Source: Sphingomonas montanisoli (GTDB taxonomy: Bacteria; Pseudomonadota; Alphaproteobacteria; Sphingomonadales; Sphingomonadaceae). Taken from it: 64,000 bases of DNA. Below are positions 9,674-17,025 of this stretch, one piece after another. The notes under the pieces were generated by a model. The model was not told the origin of the DNA, did no database searches, and saw only the letters and a program-made list of their open reading frames with translations. The DNA lies in assembly GCF_008274695.1 (NCBI RefSeq), contig NZ_VTOU01000002.1:1052752-1116751 (forward strand), written 5' to 3'. Within the stretch, counting starts at the first letter, position 1. Every line of letters begins with the position of its first letter. A program made the translations under genes and the position numbers.

Positions 9674-10653
9674 GCCGGGGGCGCCGCGGGCGAGGGGGGC
9701 GGCGCGGTGTCTGCGGCGGCGGCGGGCGGCGGCGGGACGGTGCCCGGTGCGGCGCCGATGGGCTGGCCCGTCGCGATGGGATCATCGGGAACCTCGGGCT
9801 TGTCGACCGGCATCGCCTTGCGCGCTTCGGCCTGCTTCTTGGGTTCGAAGCCCGACTGATACTTGATGTCCGCCTGCTGGCGCGCGCGCTCGATCTGCGC
9901 CTTGCTCTCGTTGAACAAAGCGCGGCGGCGCACCGCCTCGGTCGCGACGGCGCGCTGGACATTGTTCGGGGTCGCGATCTGATCGCGGCCGACGATGACG
10001 CTGGCGACGAAGCTGCCGTTCGACGGCAGGACGAACGGTTCGCCCGCGGGCATCTGGTTGATCCTGCTCATCAGCTGCGGATCGAGGCGGCCGGTGTCGA
10101 TCACGCCGCGGCCGCGCCGCGACGCGAGGCCCATCTTCTGCAGGATGGCGGCGATATCGTCGAGCGAATGGGCATCGCGCAGGTTCAACAGCTGCTTATT
10201 GTCCTTGGGCGCTTCGAACTGGAGCTGATCGAGCAACAGCCGCTGGCGCTGGCCGAACATGGTGGGGTTGTCCGCGACGTACTGCGTCACGTCGCGATCG
10301 TCGGGCGCGGGAACGGTCTGCGCGACCTTCTGACCCAGCATCGAGACGAGGAGATTTTCGTCGAGCCGGCGCTGCTGGCTGACATATTCGGGGGTCTTGT
10401 CGAGGCCCTGTTCCTTGGCCTTCTGGACCAGGAGCTTGCGGTCGATGATGCGTTCCAGCACCTGGCGGCGCAGCATCGCACGATCGATGTTGTCAGGGAT
10501 GTTGACCCCCGCCAGTTCGGCGTTGAGTTCAGCCATCGAGACCTCGTCGCCATTGACGACGGCCACGACCTGACCCTTGGGCTCCTTGCTGCACGCCGCC
10601 AGCATCAGCGCTGCCGCCATCGTGGTGCCGAGCATGATCGCTTTCAGACGCAC
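9667..10653 (-). CDS. epsD: EpsD-family peptidyl-prolyl cis-trans isomerase lipoprotein
   Basis: 328 residues. The signal peptide ends in L-A-A-C (Cys21), predicting an envelope lipoprotein. The N-terminal half is SurA/PrsA-like (VAVVNGDEVSMAELNAEL, then a long helix with RRQVLERIIDRKLLVQKA), followed by a short parvulin-like region. The C-terminus is a Pro/Ala-rich tail of about 50 residues. EpsD-type isomerases are found in polysaccharide/exosortase clusters, where they are thought to help fold export or sorting components. Here the gene is transcribed away from the small membrane-protein gene at 10766 across a 112-bp divergent intergenic region. Naming rests on recognised family features and on locus context. 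Confidence 0.82.
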   Translation of the reverse strand: MRLKAIMLGTTMAAALMLAACSKEPKGQVVAVVNGDEVSMAELNAELAGVNIPDNIDRAMLRRQVLERIIDRKLLVQKAKEQGLDKTPEYVSQQRRLDENLLVSMLGQKVAQTVPAPDDRDVTQYVADNPTMFGQRQRLLLDQLQFEAPKDNKQLLNLRDAHSLDDIAAILQKMGLASRRGRGVIDTGRLDPQLMSRINQMPAGEPFVLPSNGSFVASVIVGRDQIATPNNVQRAVATEAVRRRALFNESKAQIERARQQADIKYQSGFEPKKQAEARKAMPVDKPEVPDDPIATGQPIGAAPGTVPPPPAAAADTAPPPSPAAPPAQ

Positions 10654-10765
10654 GCCGATATTCCCTTTCTTTCGAAACTTCGCCCCGGGCGACTGCTACA
10701 TGATTGCCCGCCGGGGCGACAAGCCTTAACCAACGACGCACAGATGGCAGCTAAGGTTTAACGCA

Positions 10766-11026
10766 GTGGAAACGCCCTATGACTGGATCACGGTCGCGAT
10801 GTTCGCGGGATTGGTGGTCCTGTTCATGCAGCGATCGACGGCCGTGGCGCCGCGGGATTCGCTGTGGCAATATCTGGTCGCGGCGGTCGGCTGCGCGGTT
10901 GCCAACTATTTCGGCAACCACGCGGTCGAGGACAAGAGCATCCTCTATCATGCGATCGCCGTGGCGCTGATCCTCGCGACGGCAGTATTCGTCTTCGTCG
11001 TTCTGAAGCCGCTCGACCGGGCCTAG
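10766..11026 (+). CDS. Small multi-pass membrane protein, probable exosortase (XrtV-type) accessory
   Basis: 86 residues from GTG 10766; AAGG at about 10753-10756 serves as the ribosome site. Three hydrophobic segments (about residues 9-22, 35-52 and 62-80) make it an integral inner-membrane protein with almost no soluble part. It lies alone on the plus strand between epsD and epsI, both on the minus strand, and its stop overlaps that of epsI by 4 bp. Small membrane proteins in this position accompany sphingomonad exosortases and have been treated as sorting-system accessories; I recognise the setting more than the sequence. The function is unknown. Confidence 0.6.
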   Translation: METPYDWITVAMFAGLVVLFMQRSTAVAPRDSLWQYLVAAVGCAVANYFGNHAVEDKSILYHAIAVALILATAVFVFVVLKPLDRA

Positions 11027-11730
11027 GCTTTCTTCACCCCGGCGTCGCCGAACAGGATACGGCGCGCGACGGGGGACAATTGCGACTGCAGCGAGGCGAC
11101 GAACCGATCGAGCAGCATGATGGCGCGATCGTCGGTCGGCGCCGCGGTCGAGATGCGGACAAGGACGCCGTCGGGCACGCGGCCCTTCAGATTTTCCTCC
11201 GCTACCGCCAGATGCTGCTGATACCAGCGTTCGGGAAAGGCATTCCCGATCCGGGTCCAATAGATCATCTGTTCGTGGCGCGTGTTGCTGCGCGCCGCGA
11301 TGAAATGGGTCGGAACGGTCAGCCCGCCGCCCATGTCGATCGGCTTGATGTAATTCTCGTCGAGCTGATAGCCGGCGGCCGGATAGCAGACCTCGGGCCG
11401 GTGGACCTGGAGCATGCCGTCCTGCTGGCCGCTATAGGCGATCAGCAGCATGATCGGTTCGCTGTCCGGCGCGCCGTAATAGCGGGTCAGCAGCTTGGAA
11501 TAGACGCCGCCCTTCAACTGGTCCTCGGGCGGAAGCACCAGCCCGCCGACGCTTTCGAAGGTCCAGTTGCCGATCTTTTTGGGGATCAGCTTGTTCAGAT
11601 CGGCATTGGCGGGGGCCATGCGCAGCGGCTCGTCCGGGCGGCGCGAATTGGCGATCACGCTCGCCGCGGCGCAGACGCCGCCCACGATCATCGCGCGTCG
11701 GCTCACCACGGGGGTGCTATCGTCCGTCAT
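11023..11730 (-). CDS. epsI: EpsI-family protein of the exosortase system
   Basis: 235 residues. The N-terminus has SRRAMIVGG followed by a hydrophobic stretch, a Tat-like or anchor signal, so the protein is periplasmic. The body carries the EpsI pattern: a GNW segment near residue 50, VLPPEDQL, then YYGAPDSEPIMLLIAYSG, and the HRPEVCYPAAGY motif with its conserved His, Cys and Tyr. EpsI proteins are coded next to, or fused to, exosortases and are required for exopolysaccharide production in some systems. Here the start overlaps the exosortase stop (ATGA, 11727-11730), so the pair is translationally coupled. Its biochemical role is not established. Confidence 0.88.
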   Translation of the reverse strand: MTDDSTPVVSRRAMIVGGVCAAASVIANSRRPDEPLRMAPANADLNKLIPKKIGNWTFESVGGLVLPPEDQLKGGVYSKLLTRYYGAPDSEPIMLLIAYSGQQDGMLQVHRPEVCYPAAGYQLDENYIKPIDMGGGLTVPTHFIAARSNTRHEQMIYWTRIGNAFPERWYQQHLAVAEENLKGRVPDGVLVRISTAAPTDDRAIMLLDRFVASLQSQLSPVARRILFGDAGVKKA

Positions 11731-12647
11731 GCTTGGCCCGCCTTCGCAAGGCGGCGGCGCAGCGGGCTCGCCAGCGCATCGACGCCGAAGATGCCCAACA
11801 CCGAGAAGAGGAACAGCGTGATCCCCGAAAAATTGTGCAGGAAGCCCTGCGCGGCGGCATCGCCCAGATAATAGGTGATCAGGATCAGCGCGATCACGCG
11901 GATGAAGTTGGCCAGCACCGCGACCGGCACGATCGCGAGCATCAGCAGCATCGCATAGCGCCAGTTCGCATTGTGGCGGACGTAGATGTAGAACAGCCCG
12001 ATCGCCGACAGGCTGATCAGCGAGTTCAGCCCGGCGCACGCCTGCGCGATCAGCAGGTCGTACTGGCCGATGCTGATCATCACGCCCGATCCCGCGATCG
12101 GATAACCGAACAGGTGCAGCAGATCGATCGACACCTGCGAAATGCCGATCTTGAGCGGCTGGGTGATCATCGCGACCACCGTGTCGGGGGGCGGGAATAT
12201 GAACAGCATGTAGAGGATCGGGAACCACATCAGCCGCAGCGCCCGCGCACCGATCAGGTAATAAGCGCCGGTCAGCAGGGTTGCGTACATGCAGAACCCC
12301 TCGACCTCGATCACGTTGATGATCCGGAACACGACATAGCCGGGCACGAACACCAGGGCGGCGAGCAGCGCCACGATCGGGTTGCCCGGCGCCGCCAGCG
12401 TCTTCGCCTCGCTCCAACGGCGGGCATAGAGCCACAGGCCCGTCGCCAGCACGATCGGGCCGTGCGCGCCCTGTTCGGTCGACCAGCTTTCGCTCGCGAC
12501 GTCGAACAAGGTCGGCAGCGCGAGAATCAGCGCGCCCAGGACGAAGGGCCAGATCGGGCGCAGGCCGCGCACGACGGGGGCCAGATCGCTCCATCCATAA
12601 CGATTGTTTACATGTTGGTTCGCCACGCGACCGTCTTGACCGGTCAT
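11727..12647 (-). CDS. xrtV: Exosortase (probable XrtV type)
   Basis: 306 residues, about eight membrane segments. The exosortase active-site trio is visible: C204 in AQACAGLNSL, R250 in NFIRVIAL and H271 in GFLHNFSG, in the order and spacing of the family. Exosortases are inner-membrane transpeptidase-like enzymes thought to cleave C-terminal PEP-type signals. The V subtype is inferred from the sphingomonad context, the EpsI partner, the small accessory gene and the PEPETW protein next door; subtype needs an HMM score. Transcription starts in the 210-bp gap shared with the PEPETW gene, where a CtrA-like box sits just upstream of the ATG (12650-12664). Confidence 0.9.
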   Translation of the reverse strand: MTGQDGRVANQHVNNRYGWSDLAPVVRGLRPIWPFVLGALILALPTLFDVASESWSTEQGAHGPIVLATGLWLYARRWSEAKTLAAPGNPIVALLAALVFVPGYVVFRIINVIEVEGFCMYATLLTGAYYLIGARALRLMWFPILYMLFIFPPPDTVVAMITQPLKIGISQVSIDLLHLFGYPIAGSGVMISIGQYDLLIAQACAGLNSLISLSAIGLFYIYVRHNANWRYAMLLMLAIVPVAVLANFIRVIALILITYYLGDAAAQGFLHNFSGITLFLFSVLGIFGVDALASPLRRRLAKAGQA

Positions 12648-12649
12648 GG

Positions 12650-12664
12650 TTTAGGAAGCCTTAA
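12650..12664. promoter_or_regulatory. CtrA-like box between exosortase and PEPETW genes
   Basis: The sequence reads TTTA, seven bases, TTAA followed by CC. This is one mismatch from the alphaproteobacterial CtrA consensus TTAA-N7-TTAA and ends in the TTAACC half-site. It lies 3 bp outside the exosortase start codon and about 200 bp from the PEPETW gene start. Related TTAACC half-sites occur at 10726-10731 and before 56454. Binding is inferred only; short AT motifs arise by chance, though less often in DNA this GC-rich. Confidence 0.3.
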
Positions 12665-12857
12665 CCAGGGATGTGTATAGCTTCAAAGCCCGTTGCTCCG
12701 CGGCTGGAAAGGGCTTCCAGCTTCCCCGTCGGCGTCCATAGCCGATCGGTTCGCGAGGGAACAGGCGTTAACCGTCAAGGTTTGCGGATTCAGCGAGGCA
12801 TGCTATGTTTCCGCATGCGTAGAGTGGCTGTTTTGGCCGAGTATTGGGGTTGTCGAG

Positions 12858-13418
12858 ATGTTGAAGGAAGCTGCAGCGTCCAAAGCGGCTAAGCTGCTGA
12901 TGACGTGCGTGTGCCCGGTCGCGGGCACCACCGCGCTCAGCCTTGCCTCCCCCAAGGTCCGCGATGCGGTCCACAAGGCGACCCAGCCGCGTCAATATGC
13001 CAAGCCCAAGACGCGCGTTCGCGCTCCGGGTGCGGAAGGCGAGGCGAGCGCCATGCAGATGGCGGCGGCCGACGAGCCTTGCCCCACGGTCACGCCGTTC
13101 GCCCTGTCGAACCTGCCCGAAACCTCGGTTCAGCCGCTTCAGGCCGCGCCCCAGCAGCTCGCCGAAGGGCCGAGCCCGGACGTGACCAATCCCATCCCGC
13201 TCACCCCGCGCATCTTCGTGCCGCCGGCGGGTGGCAATCCGGTGCCGCAGGGCCCGGGCGGCGTGCCCGAGCCGGAGACCTGGGTCCAGCTGGTGCTGGG
13301 CTTCGGCATCATCGGCGGTGTCGCGCGCGTCAGCTATCGCCGCAACGGCGGCCAGCAGCGCCGCCAGGATCCGTTCGACGCCTGGGCTGAGACCAAGAAC
13401 GAGAGCAAGGCGGGCTGA
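12858..13418 (+). CDS. PEPxxW-CTERM-like protein divergent from the exosortase
   Basis: 186 residues from ATG 12858; the frame is open back to 12693 but has no good start there. Residues 9-30 form a basic-then-hydrophobic export signal (AAKLLMTCVC...). The middle (40-135) is Pro/Ala/Gln-rich with no recognised domain. The C-terminus carries the three parts of an exosortase sorting signal: PEPETW at 137-142, an apolar helix at 144-157 and RR at 161-162. About 24 hydrophilic residues then follow, whereas such signals normally end at the arginines. Position next to xrtV/epsI makes it a likely dedicated partner or substrate. A component anchored by this segment, rather than a cleaved substrate, is the main alternative. 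Confidence 0.7.
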   Translation: MLKEAAASKAAKLLMTCVCPVAGTTALSLASPKVRDAVHKATQPRQYAKPKTRVRAPGAEGEASAMQMAAADEPCPTVTPFALSNLPETSVQPLQAAPQQLAEGPSPDVTNPIPLTPRIFVPPAGGNPVPQGPGGVPEPETWVQLVLGFGIIGGVARVSYRRNGGQQRRQDPFDAWAETKNESKAG

Positions 13419-13437
13419 GGCCGGCCTTTCCCTCCTT

Positions 13438-13563
13438 ATCCTCCCCCGCCAGGGGGAGGTGGCGCCGAAGGCGACGGAGGGGGAGGTTTCAGCCAACTTG
13501 AGGTTCGTCCCCGTCCTCCCTCTCCGTCAGCTACGCTGACACCTCCCCCTGGCGGGGGAGGAT
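13438..13563. repeat. Intergenic palindromic repeat, family A, copy 1
   Basis: About 126 bp with near-perfect terminal inverted arms (CCTCCCCCGCCAGGGGGAGG at the left, its complement at the right). Inside are two further small hairpins, a GGCGCCGAAGGCGAC-type one on the left and a GTCAGCTACGCTGAC-type one on the right. It sits between the convergent ends of the PEPETW and CAP genes. Its reverse complement matches the copy at 30687-30811 in both inner hairpins and in a CTTGAGTTGG-like core, so both are the same element in opposite orientation. It may act as a bidirectional terminator. Confidence 0.85.
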
Positions 13564-13636
13564 GAAGAGTCAGGCGGGAGCCGGCCCCGTCAAAAGCCGG
13601 CCCCCGCCCTTCGCGGAAGCTCTTGAAGAAGGCGCG

Positions 13637-14179
13637 TCAGAAGGGGCGTTCGCCCATCACGTTGCCGCCTTCATTGTAACGACACACCAGAAAATCGTCC
13701 CGGCGGCCATGGGCCAGCGCGCAGCCTACTGCCTTGGTCGAACGCCAGGTAAGCTGGGTATAGTGACCGATCTGTTCGAGATCGCCGTTGATCGCGTTGT
13801 TCGGGAAGATCCCCTGCTTGAAGTTCTTCTTCTCGGCCACCCAAAGCCCCACCATCGAGTCCGCGCCATAATAGCCGCGCGTGCCCGCCCAGAGGTTCTC
13901 GCCCTCGGGATCGGGATCGAGCGGTTCGTCCGGTGAATGAACCAGATAACCGACCGCGGTCAGGTGCTGTGCCCAGATCGCGGCGTCACGCTCGAGATTC
14001 TTGTCCCAGCGGAGCGCGGGAATGCCCAGCGCCTCGCGCTCGCGGTTATGGCCTGCCAGAACGCGATCGTTGAAGTTCGTGCTCAGGTCGGTCGCACCCT
14101 GCATGAGCGGCGCCACCAACGCGATTGCGCCGGCCATCGCCAGCTTCGCCATCCGTCCCGTGGTCGTCGAAAAACGCAT
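13637..14179 (-). CDS. Secreted CAP-domain (SCP/PR-1-like) protein
   Basis: 180 residues. An N-terminal signal peptide (hydrophobic about 11-28) is followed by one CAP domain. Family motifs are present: LAGHNREREALGIPALRWDKNL at the start of the domain, AAIWAQHL, a GENLWAG motif, HYTQLTWRSTKAVGCA, and a final VCRYNEGGN. The histidines and glutamates that line the CAP cavity are therefore kept. Bacterial CAP proteins are extracellular; their activities are mostly unknown. It is a single gene, with the 638-bp gap containing the candidate RNA upstream and a family A repeat downstream. Confidence 0.92.
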   Translation of the reverse strand: MRFSTTTGRMAKLAMAGAIALVAPLMQGATDLSTNFNDRVLAGHNREREALGIPALRWDKNLERDAAIWAQHLTAVGYLVHSPDEPLDPDPEGENLWAGTRGYYGADSMVGLWVAEKKNFKQGIFPNNAINGDLEQIGHYTQLTWRSTKAVGCALAHGRRDDFLVCRYNEGGNVMGERPF

Positions 14180-14479
14180 TACCCATCACTCCAACTGCGT
14201 GACGGGGATCAGTATGGAGACGGCACCTTGCGGCGTGGTTGGCGAGATTAGTGACCCGCACGTTCAGCACTAACAGGCTGACAAACACGGATTTTTCGAA
14301 GGACGGCGCGCAGGTGCGGAGGCAGCGATTATCGTGCCGAACCCGGCGCTTGCCCGGTTAACTCCGCGTTGGGGATGTTCGAAATTGCGCCAAATGTTGC
14401 GGCCAATTTTACCATTCAAACGAGATGGCAGGGCGCGAATCATCGGTTCGGCGCGACGATTGTTTACGCAAAGAAAGTT
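14180..14479. other. Intergenic stretch upstream of CAP gene, no gene seen
   Basis: About 300 bp between the CAP gene start and the candidate RNA. The short open frames here on both strands lack ribosome sites, recognisable domains and natural composition. It should hold the CAP promoter, but I cannot place a confident -35/-10 pair. Confidence 0.4.
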
Positions 14480-14640
14480 GGGGCGCCGCGGGCCGGTCCT
14501 CACACCGGCTCGTGCTCGACGGTCGTGAGACCGGAGACGATTTTACCGCGGCGGCCACGTCGAGCCCCGCTACCCGGACTTTCACCGGTGCACCCCCTCC
14601 GCGCGGCCCTATCGGGCTCTTCGCTGACGTAGCGGGACGC
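14480..14640. ncRNA. Candidate structured RNA, family unknown
   Basis: Non-coding stretch with unusually dense, nested complementarity. Two perfect 8-bp stems lie back to back: 14514-14521 with 14558-14565, and 14566-14573 with 14629-14636. Hairpins occur inside or beside them: 14493-14497/14504-14508, 14521-14524/14529-14532, 14574-14577/14585-14588 and 14606-14609/14614-14617. Two of the loops (CCTCAC at 14498-14503 and GTGA at 14525-14528) are complementary, which would allow a kissing interaction. Read on the minus strand it contains GGTGAAAGTCCGG, reminiscent of cobalamin-riboswitch cores, but the conserved B12-box loop is not matched. Strand and identity are open. Confidence 0.45.
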
Positions 14641-14788
14641 TGGATAGGCAGGAAAATCGGGGCGCGCTACTAAAGATTTGCAGCCGTTTGCGAATGGCGG
14701 AAATCCGCCAAAGTTGGCGCGGGTTGCCACCAACTACAAACATCGATGTCTAACCTATTGGTCAACTGAGACCGGTGGACAAGTTCAT

Positions 14789-14811
14789 TTGCCTATCGAA
14801 TCAATAGGCAA
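14789..14811 (-). terminator. Hairpin after gshA
   Basis: TTGCCTAT and ATAGGCAA form a perfect 8-bp stem around a 7-base loop, seven bases past the gshA stop on the minus strand. There is no clear T-run after it, so it may be a weak or factor-assisted terminator or an mRNA 3'-end stabiliser. Confidence 0.5.
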
Positions 14812-14817
14812 CCGGCG

Positions 14818-16188
14818 TCAGAAACGCGCGTCCCGATACACGCCCGAAATGTCGCCGCCCCAGGGGCCGTGATAGAGTTCAAGCAGCCGCTCGGCGGGCG
14901 TCTTTCCGCTCTCCAGGATCACGCGCAGCGGATCGAGGAACACCCGCTCGTCCTCGCCGCCCGCATTGAGGCGCGCGCGCGCCTTGAGGCCCGCATCGGC
15001 GATGTCGAGGATGATCTTGCCGAGCGCCTGGAAATCGCGGCCGCGCGGCCCCTTCGCCTTGAGGCCGAGCTTGGGCACTTCGGCGCGGATGCGGTGGTGA
15101 TCCTCGATCGTCCAATGCTTGATCTCGTCCCATGCCGCGTCGAGCGCGACGTCGTCGTACAGCAGGCCGACCCAGAAGGCCGGGAGCGCGCAGATCCGGT
15201 CGTGCGGGCCGCCATCGGCGCCGCGCATCTCGAGGAAGCTCTTGAGCCGCACCTCGGGGAAGGCGGTGGACAGGTGGTCGTTCCAGTCGGCGATCGTCGG
15301 CTTCTCGCCGGGCAGGGCCGAAAGCTCGCCCTTCAGGAAGTCCTTGAAGTCGAGGCCCGACGCATCGACATAGCCGTCGCGAAACGCGAAATACATCGGC
15401 ACGTCCAGCATGTAATCGGCGTAGCGCTCATAGCCGAAGCCGTCTTCATAGACGAAGGGCAGCATGCCGGTGCGGTGCGGATCGGTGTCGGTCCAGATGT
15501 GGCTGCGATAGCTCAGGAAGCCATTGGGCTTGCCCTCCAGAAAGGGCGAATTGGCGAACAATGCGGTTGCGAGCGGCTGGAGCGCCAGGCTGACGCGGAA
15601 CTTCTTCACCATGTCCGCCTCGCTCGAATAATCGAGGTTGGTCTGGATGGTGCAGGTGCGCAGCATCATGTCGAGGCCCATCGATCCGACGCGCGGCATG
15701 TGCCGCAGCATGATGTCGTAGCGGCCCTTGGGCATGATCGGCAGCTCTTCGCGGGTCTTGTCGGGCCACAGGCCCACGCCCAGGAAACCGATGCCGAGCT
15801 TCTCGCCGACGTCCTTGACCTGGCTGAGATGCCGCGCGGTTTCGGCGCAGGTCTCGTGCAGATTGTCGAGCGGCGCGCCCGACAGCTCGAACTGGCCTGC
15901 GGGCTCCAAACTGACATTGCCGTCGGCGCCCTTGAGCGCGATGACGTTCTCGCCCTCGTAGATCGGCTCCCAGCCGAACCTGGTCAGCGCGATCAGCAAC
16001 GCATGGATGCCGCCGCGTTCCTCGTAACTCGGTGCGCGGCGATCGTCCTCGAAGAACACGAACTTCTCGTGCTCGGTGCCGATGCGCCATCGGGCCTTGG
16101 GTTTCTCGCCTCCGGAGAAGACCGAGATCAGGTCAGCGCGGCTTTCGATGACGGGGTCGGTGCCGGTGCCGGCTTCGCGAGTGCTCAT
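14818..16188 (-). CDS. gshA: Glutamate-cysteine ligase
   Basis: 456 residues from ATG 16188 (an in-frame TTG at 16200 adds four). It is the plant/alphaproteobacterial class of the enzyme: WRIGTEHEKF near the N-terminus, SLEPAGQFELSGAPL (substrate and Mg-binding), IMPKGRYDIMLRHM, MLRTCTIQTNLDY and a LEMRGADGG motif are all intact. It makes gamma-glutamylcysteine from Glu, Cys and ATP, the first step of glutathione synthesis, in the cytosol. It lies 52 bp downstream of rsmE on the same strand, a pairing common in alphaproteobacteria, and is followed by a hairpin. No sign of regulation beyond the shared operon. Confidence 0.95.
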   Translation of the reverse strand: MSTREAGTGTDPVIESRADLISVFSGGEKPKARWRIGTEHEKFVFFEDDRRAPSYEERGGIHALLIALTRFGWEPIYEGENVIALKGADGNVSLEPAGQFELSGAPLDNLHETCAETARHLSQVKDVGEKLGIGFLGVGLWPDKTREELPIMPKGRYDIMLRHMPRVGSMGLDMMLRTCTIQTNLDYSSEADMVKKFRVSLALQPLATALFANSPFLEGKPNGFLSYRSHIWTDTDPHRTGMLPFVYEDGFGYERYADYMLDVPMYFAFRDGYVDASGLDFKDFLKGELSALPGEKPTIADWNDHLSTAFPEVRLKSFLEMRGADGGPHDRICALPAFWVGLLYDDVALDAAWDEIKHWTIEDHHRIRAEVPKLGLKAKGPRGRDFQALGKIILDIADAGLKARARLNAGGEDERVFLDPLRVILESGKTPAERLLELYHGPWGGDISGVYRDARF

Positions 16189-16240
16189 GGGGCGGCGCAA
16201 TAACCTACCGATCGGTAGGGTGCCAGAGCTTTTGCGCGGG

Positions 16241-16981
16241 TCAGCGCCAGTCGCCCGCGTGGCTCATCCACACCGCGATCGCTGCCGCCGTCGCCGTGTC
16301 GGCGCGCAGGATGCGGGGGCCGAGCGAGATGCCGCTCGCCTGTGGGATGGCGCGGATCGCAGCGCGTTCCTCGGGGGTGAAGCCGCCTTCAGGGCCGATC
16401 AGGATCGCGGCGGGGCCGGGGCGGATCGCCTGAACCATCGGCAGGCCGCCTTCCTCGTCGGCGAAGATCAGCTGGCGATCGGCGGGCCATTCACGCAGCA
16501 GCGCGGCGAGCTTCACCGGTTCGTCGAGCAGGGGGAGGGCGGTGCGCTCGCATTGCTCGGCCGCCTCGATCATGTGCGACCGCAGCCGATCGAGGTTGAG
16601 CCGGTCGACGATCGTGCGGTGGGTGATAACGGGCCGCCAGCGCGCGACGCCCAGCTCGCTCGCTTTTTCCGCGACCCAGTCGATCCGGTCCTTCTTGATC
16701 GGCGCGGCGACCAGCCACAGGTCGGGCACCGCCTCGCGCTCACGCAGTTTCTCGGTCAGGTGGATGACCAGGTTGCGCTTGGCGACGCTTTCGATCGTGG
16801 CAAGCCATTCGCCGGTGCGATCGTCGAACAGGATGATCTGATCGCCCGCCTTCCGGCGCATCACGCCCGCCAGATAATGCGCCTGCGCACCGTCGATCAT
16901 CAGGTGCTGATCCTGCGACAGCGCTTCATCGACGAACAGGCGGGGCAGGCTCGCGGGCGGCCAGGCGGGGGTGGCGGGCAT
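16241..16981 (-). CDS. rsmE: 16S rRNA (uracil1498-N3)-methyltransferase
   Basis: 246 residues, normal for RsmE. The N-terminal PUA-like part (LPRLFVDEAL, AHYLAGVMRRKAGDQIILFD) is followed by a SPOUT methyltransferase domain with PIKKDRIDWVAEKASELGV, a CERTALP segment and the knotted SAM site ILIGPEGGFTPEE ... LGPRILRADTATAAA. It methylates U1498 of 16S rRNA in the assembled small subunit. It is the first gene of the likely rsmE-gshA unit; the convergence of family motifs makes the call firm. Confidence 0.95.
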   Translation of the reverse strand: MPATPAWPPASLPRLFVDEALSQDQHLMIDGAQAHYLAGVMRRKAGDQIILFDDRTGEWLATIESVAKRNLVIHLTEKLREREAVPDLWLVAAPIKKDRIDWVAEKASELGVARWRPVITHRTIVDRLNLDRLRSHMIEAAEQCERTALPLLDEPVKLAALLREWPADRQLIFADEEGGLPMVQAIRPGPAAILIGPEGGFTPEERAAIRAIPQASGISLGPRILRADTATAAAIAVWMSHAGDWR

Positions 16982-17025
16982 GGCCGTGCGCTAACACGAC
17001 TGCCCGCCTCCGTCATCCGTGGCGA

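Noticed and set aside
9049..10761. 570-codon plus-strand frame spanning the sugar transferase end and epsD
   Set aside because: It crosses two well-supported genes in wrong frames and has no domain.
14480..14640. Assigning the candidate RNA as a cobalamin riboswitch or RNase P RNA
   Set aside because: GGTGAAAGTCCGG fits in part, but the B12-box loop and, for RNase P, the conserved ACAGAA and P4 partner are absent; left unassigned.
14425..14733. Short ORFs on both strands in the gap before gshA
   Set aside because: No ribosome sites, no domains, and the region is better explained by RNA-like complementarity.
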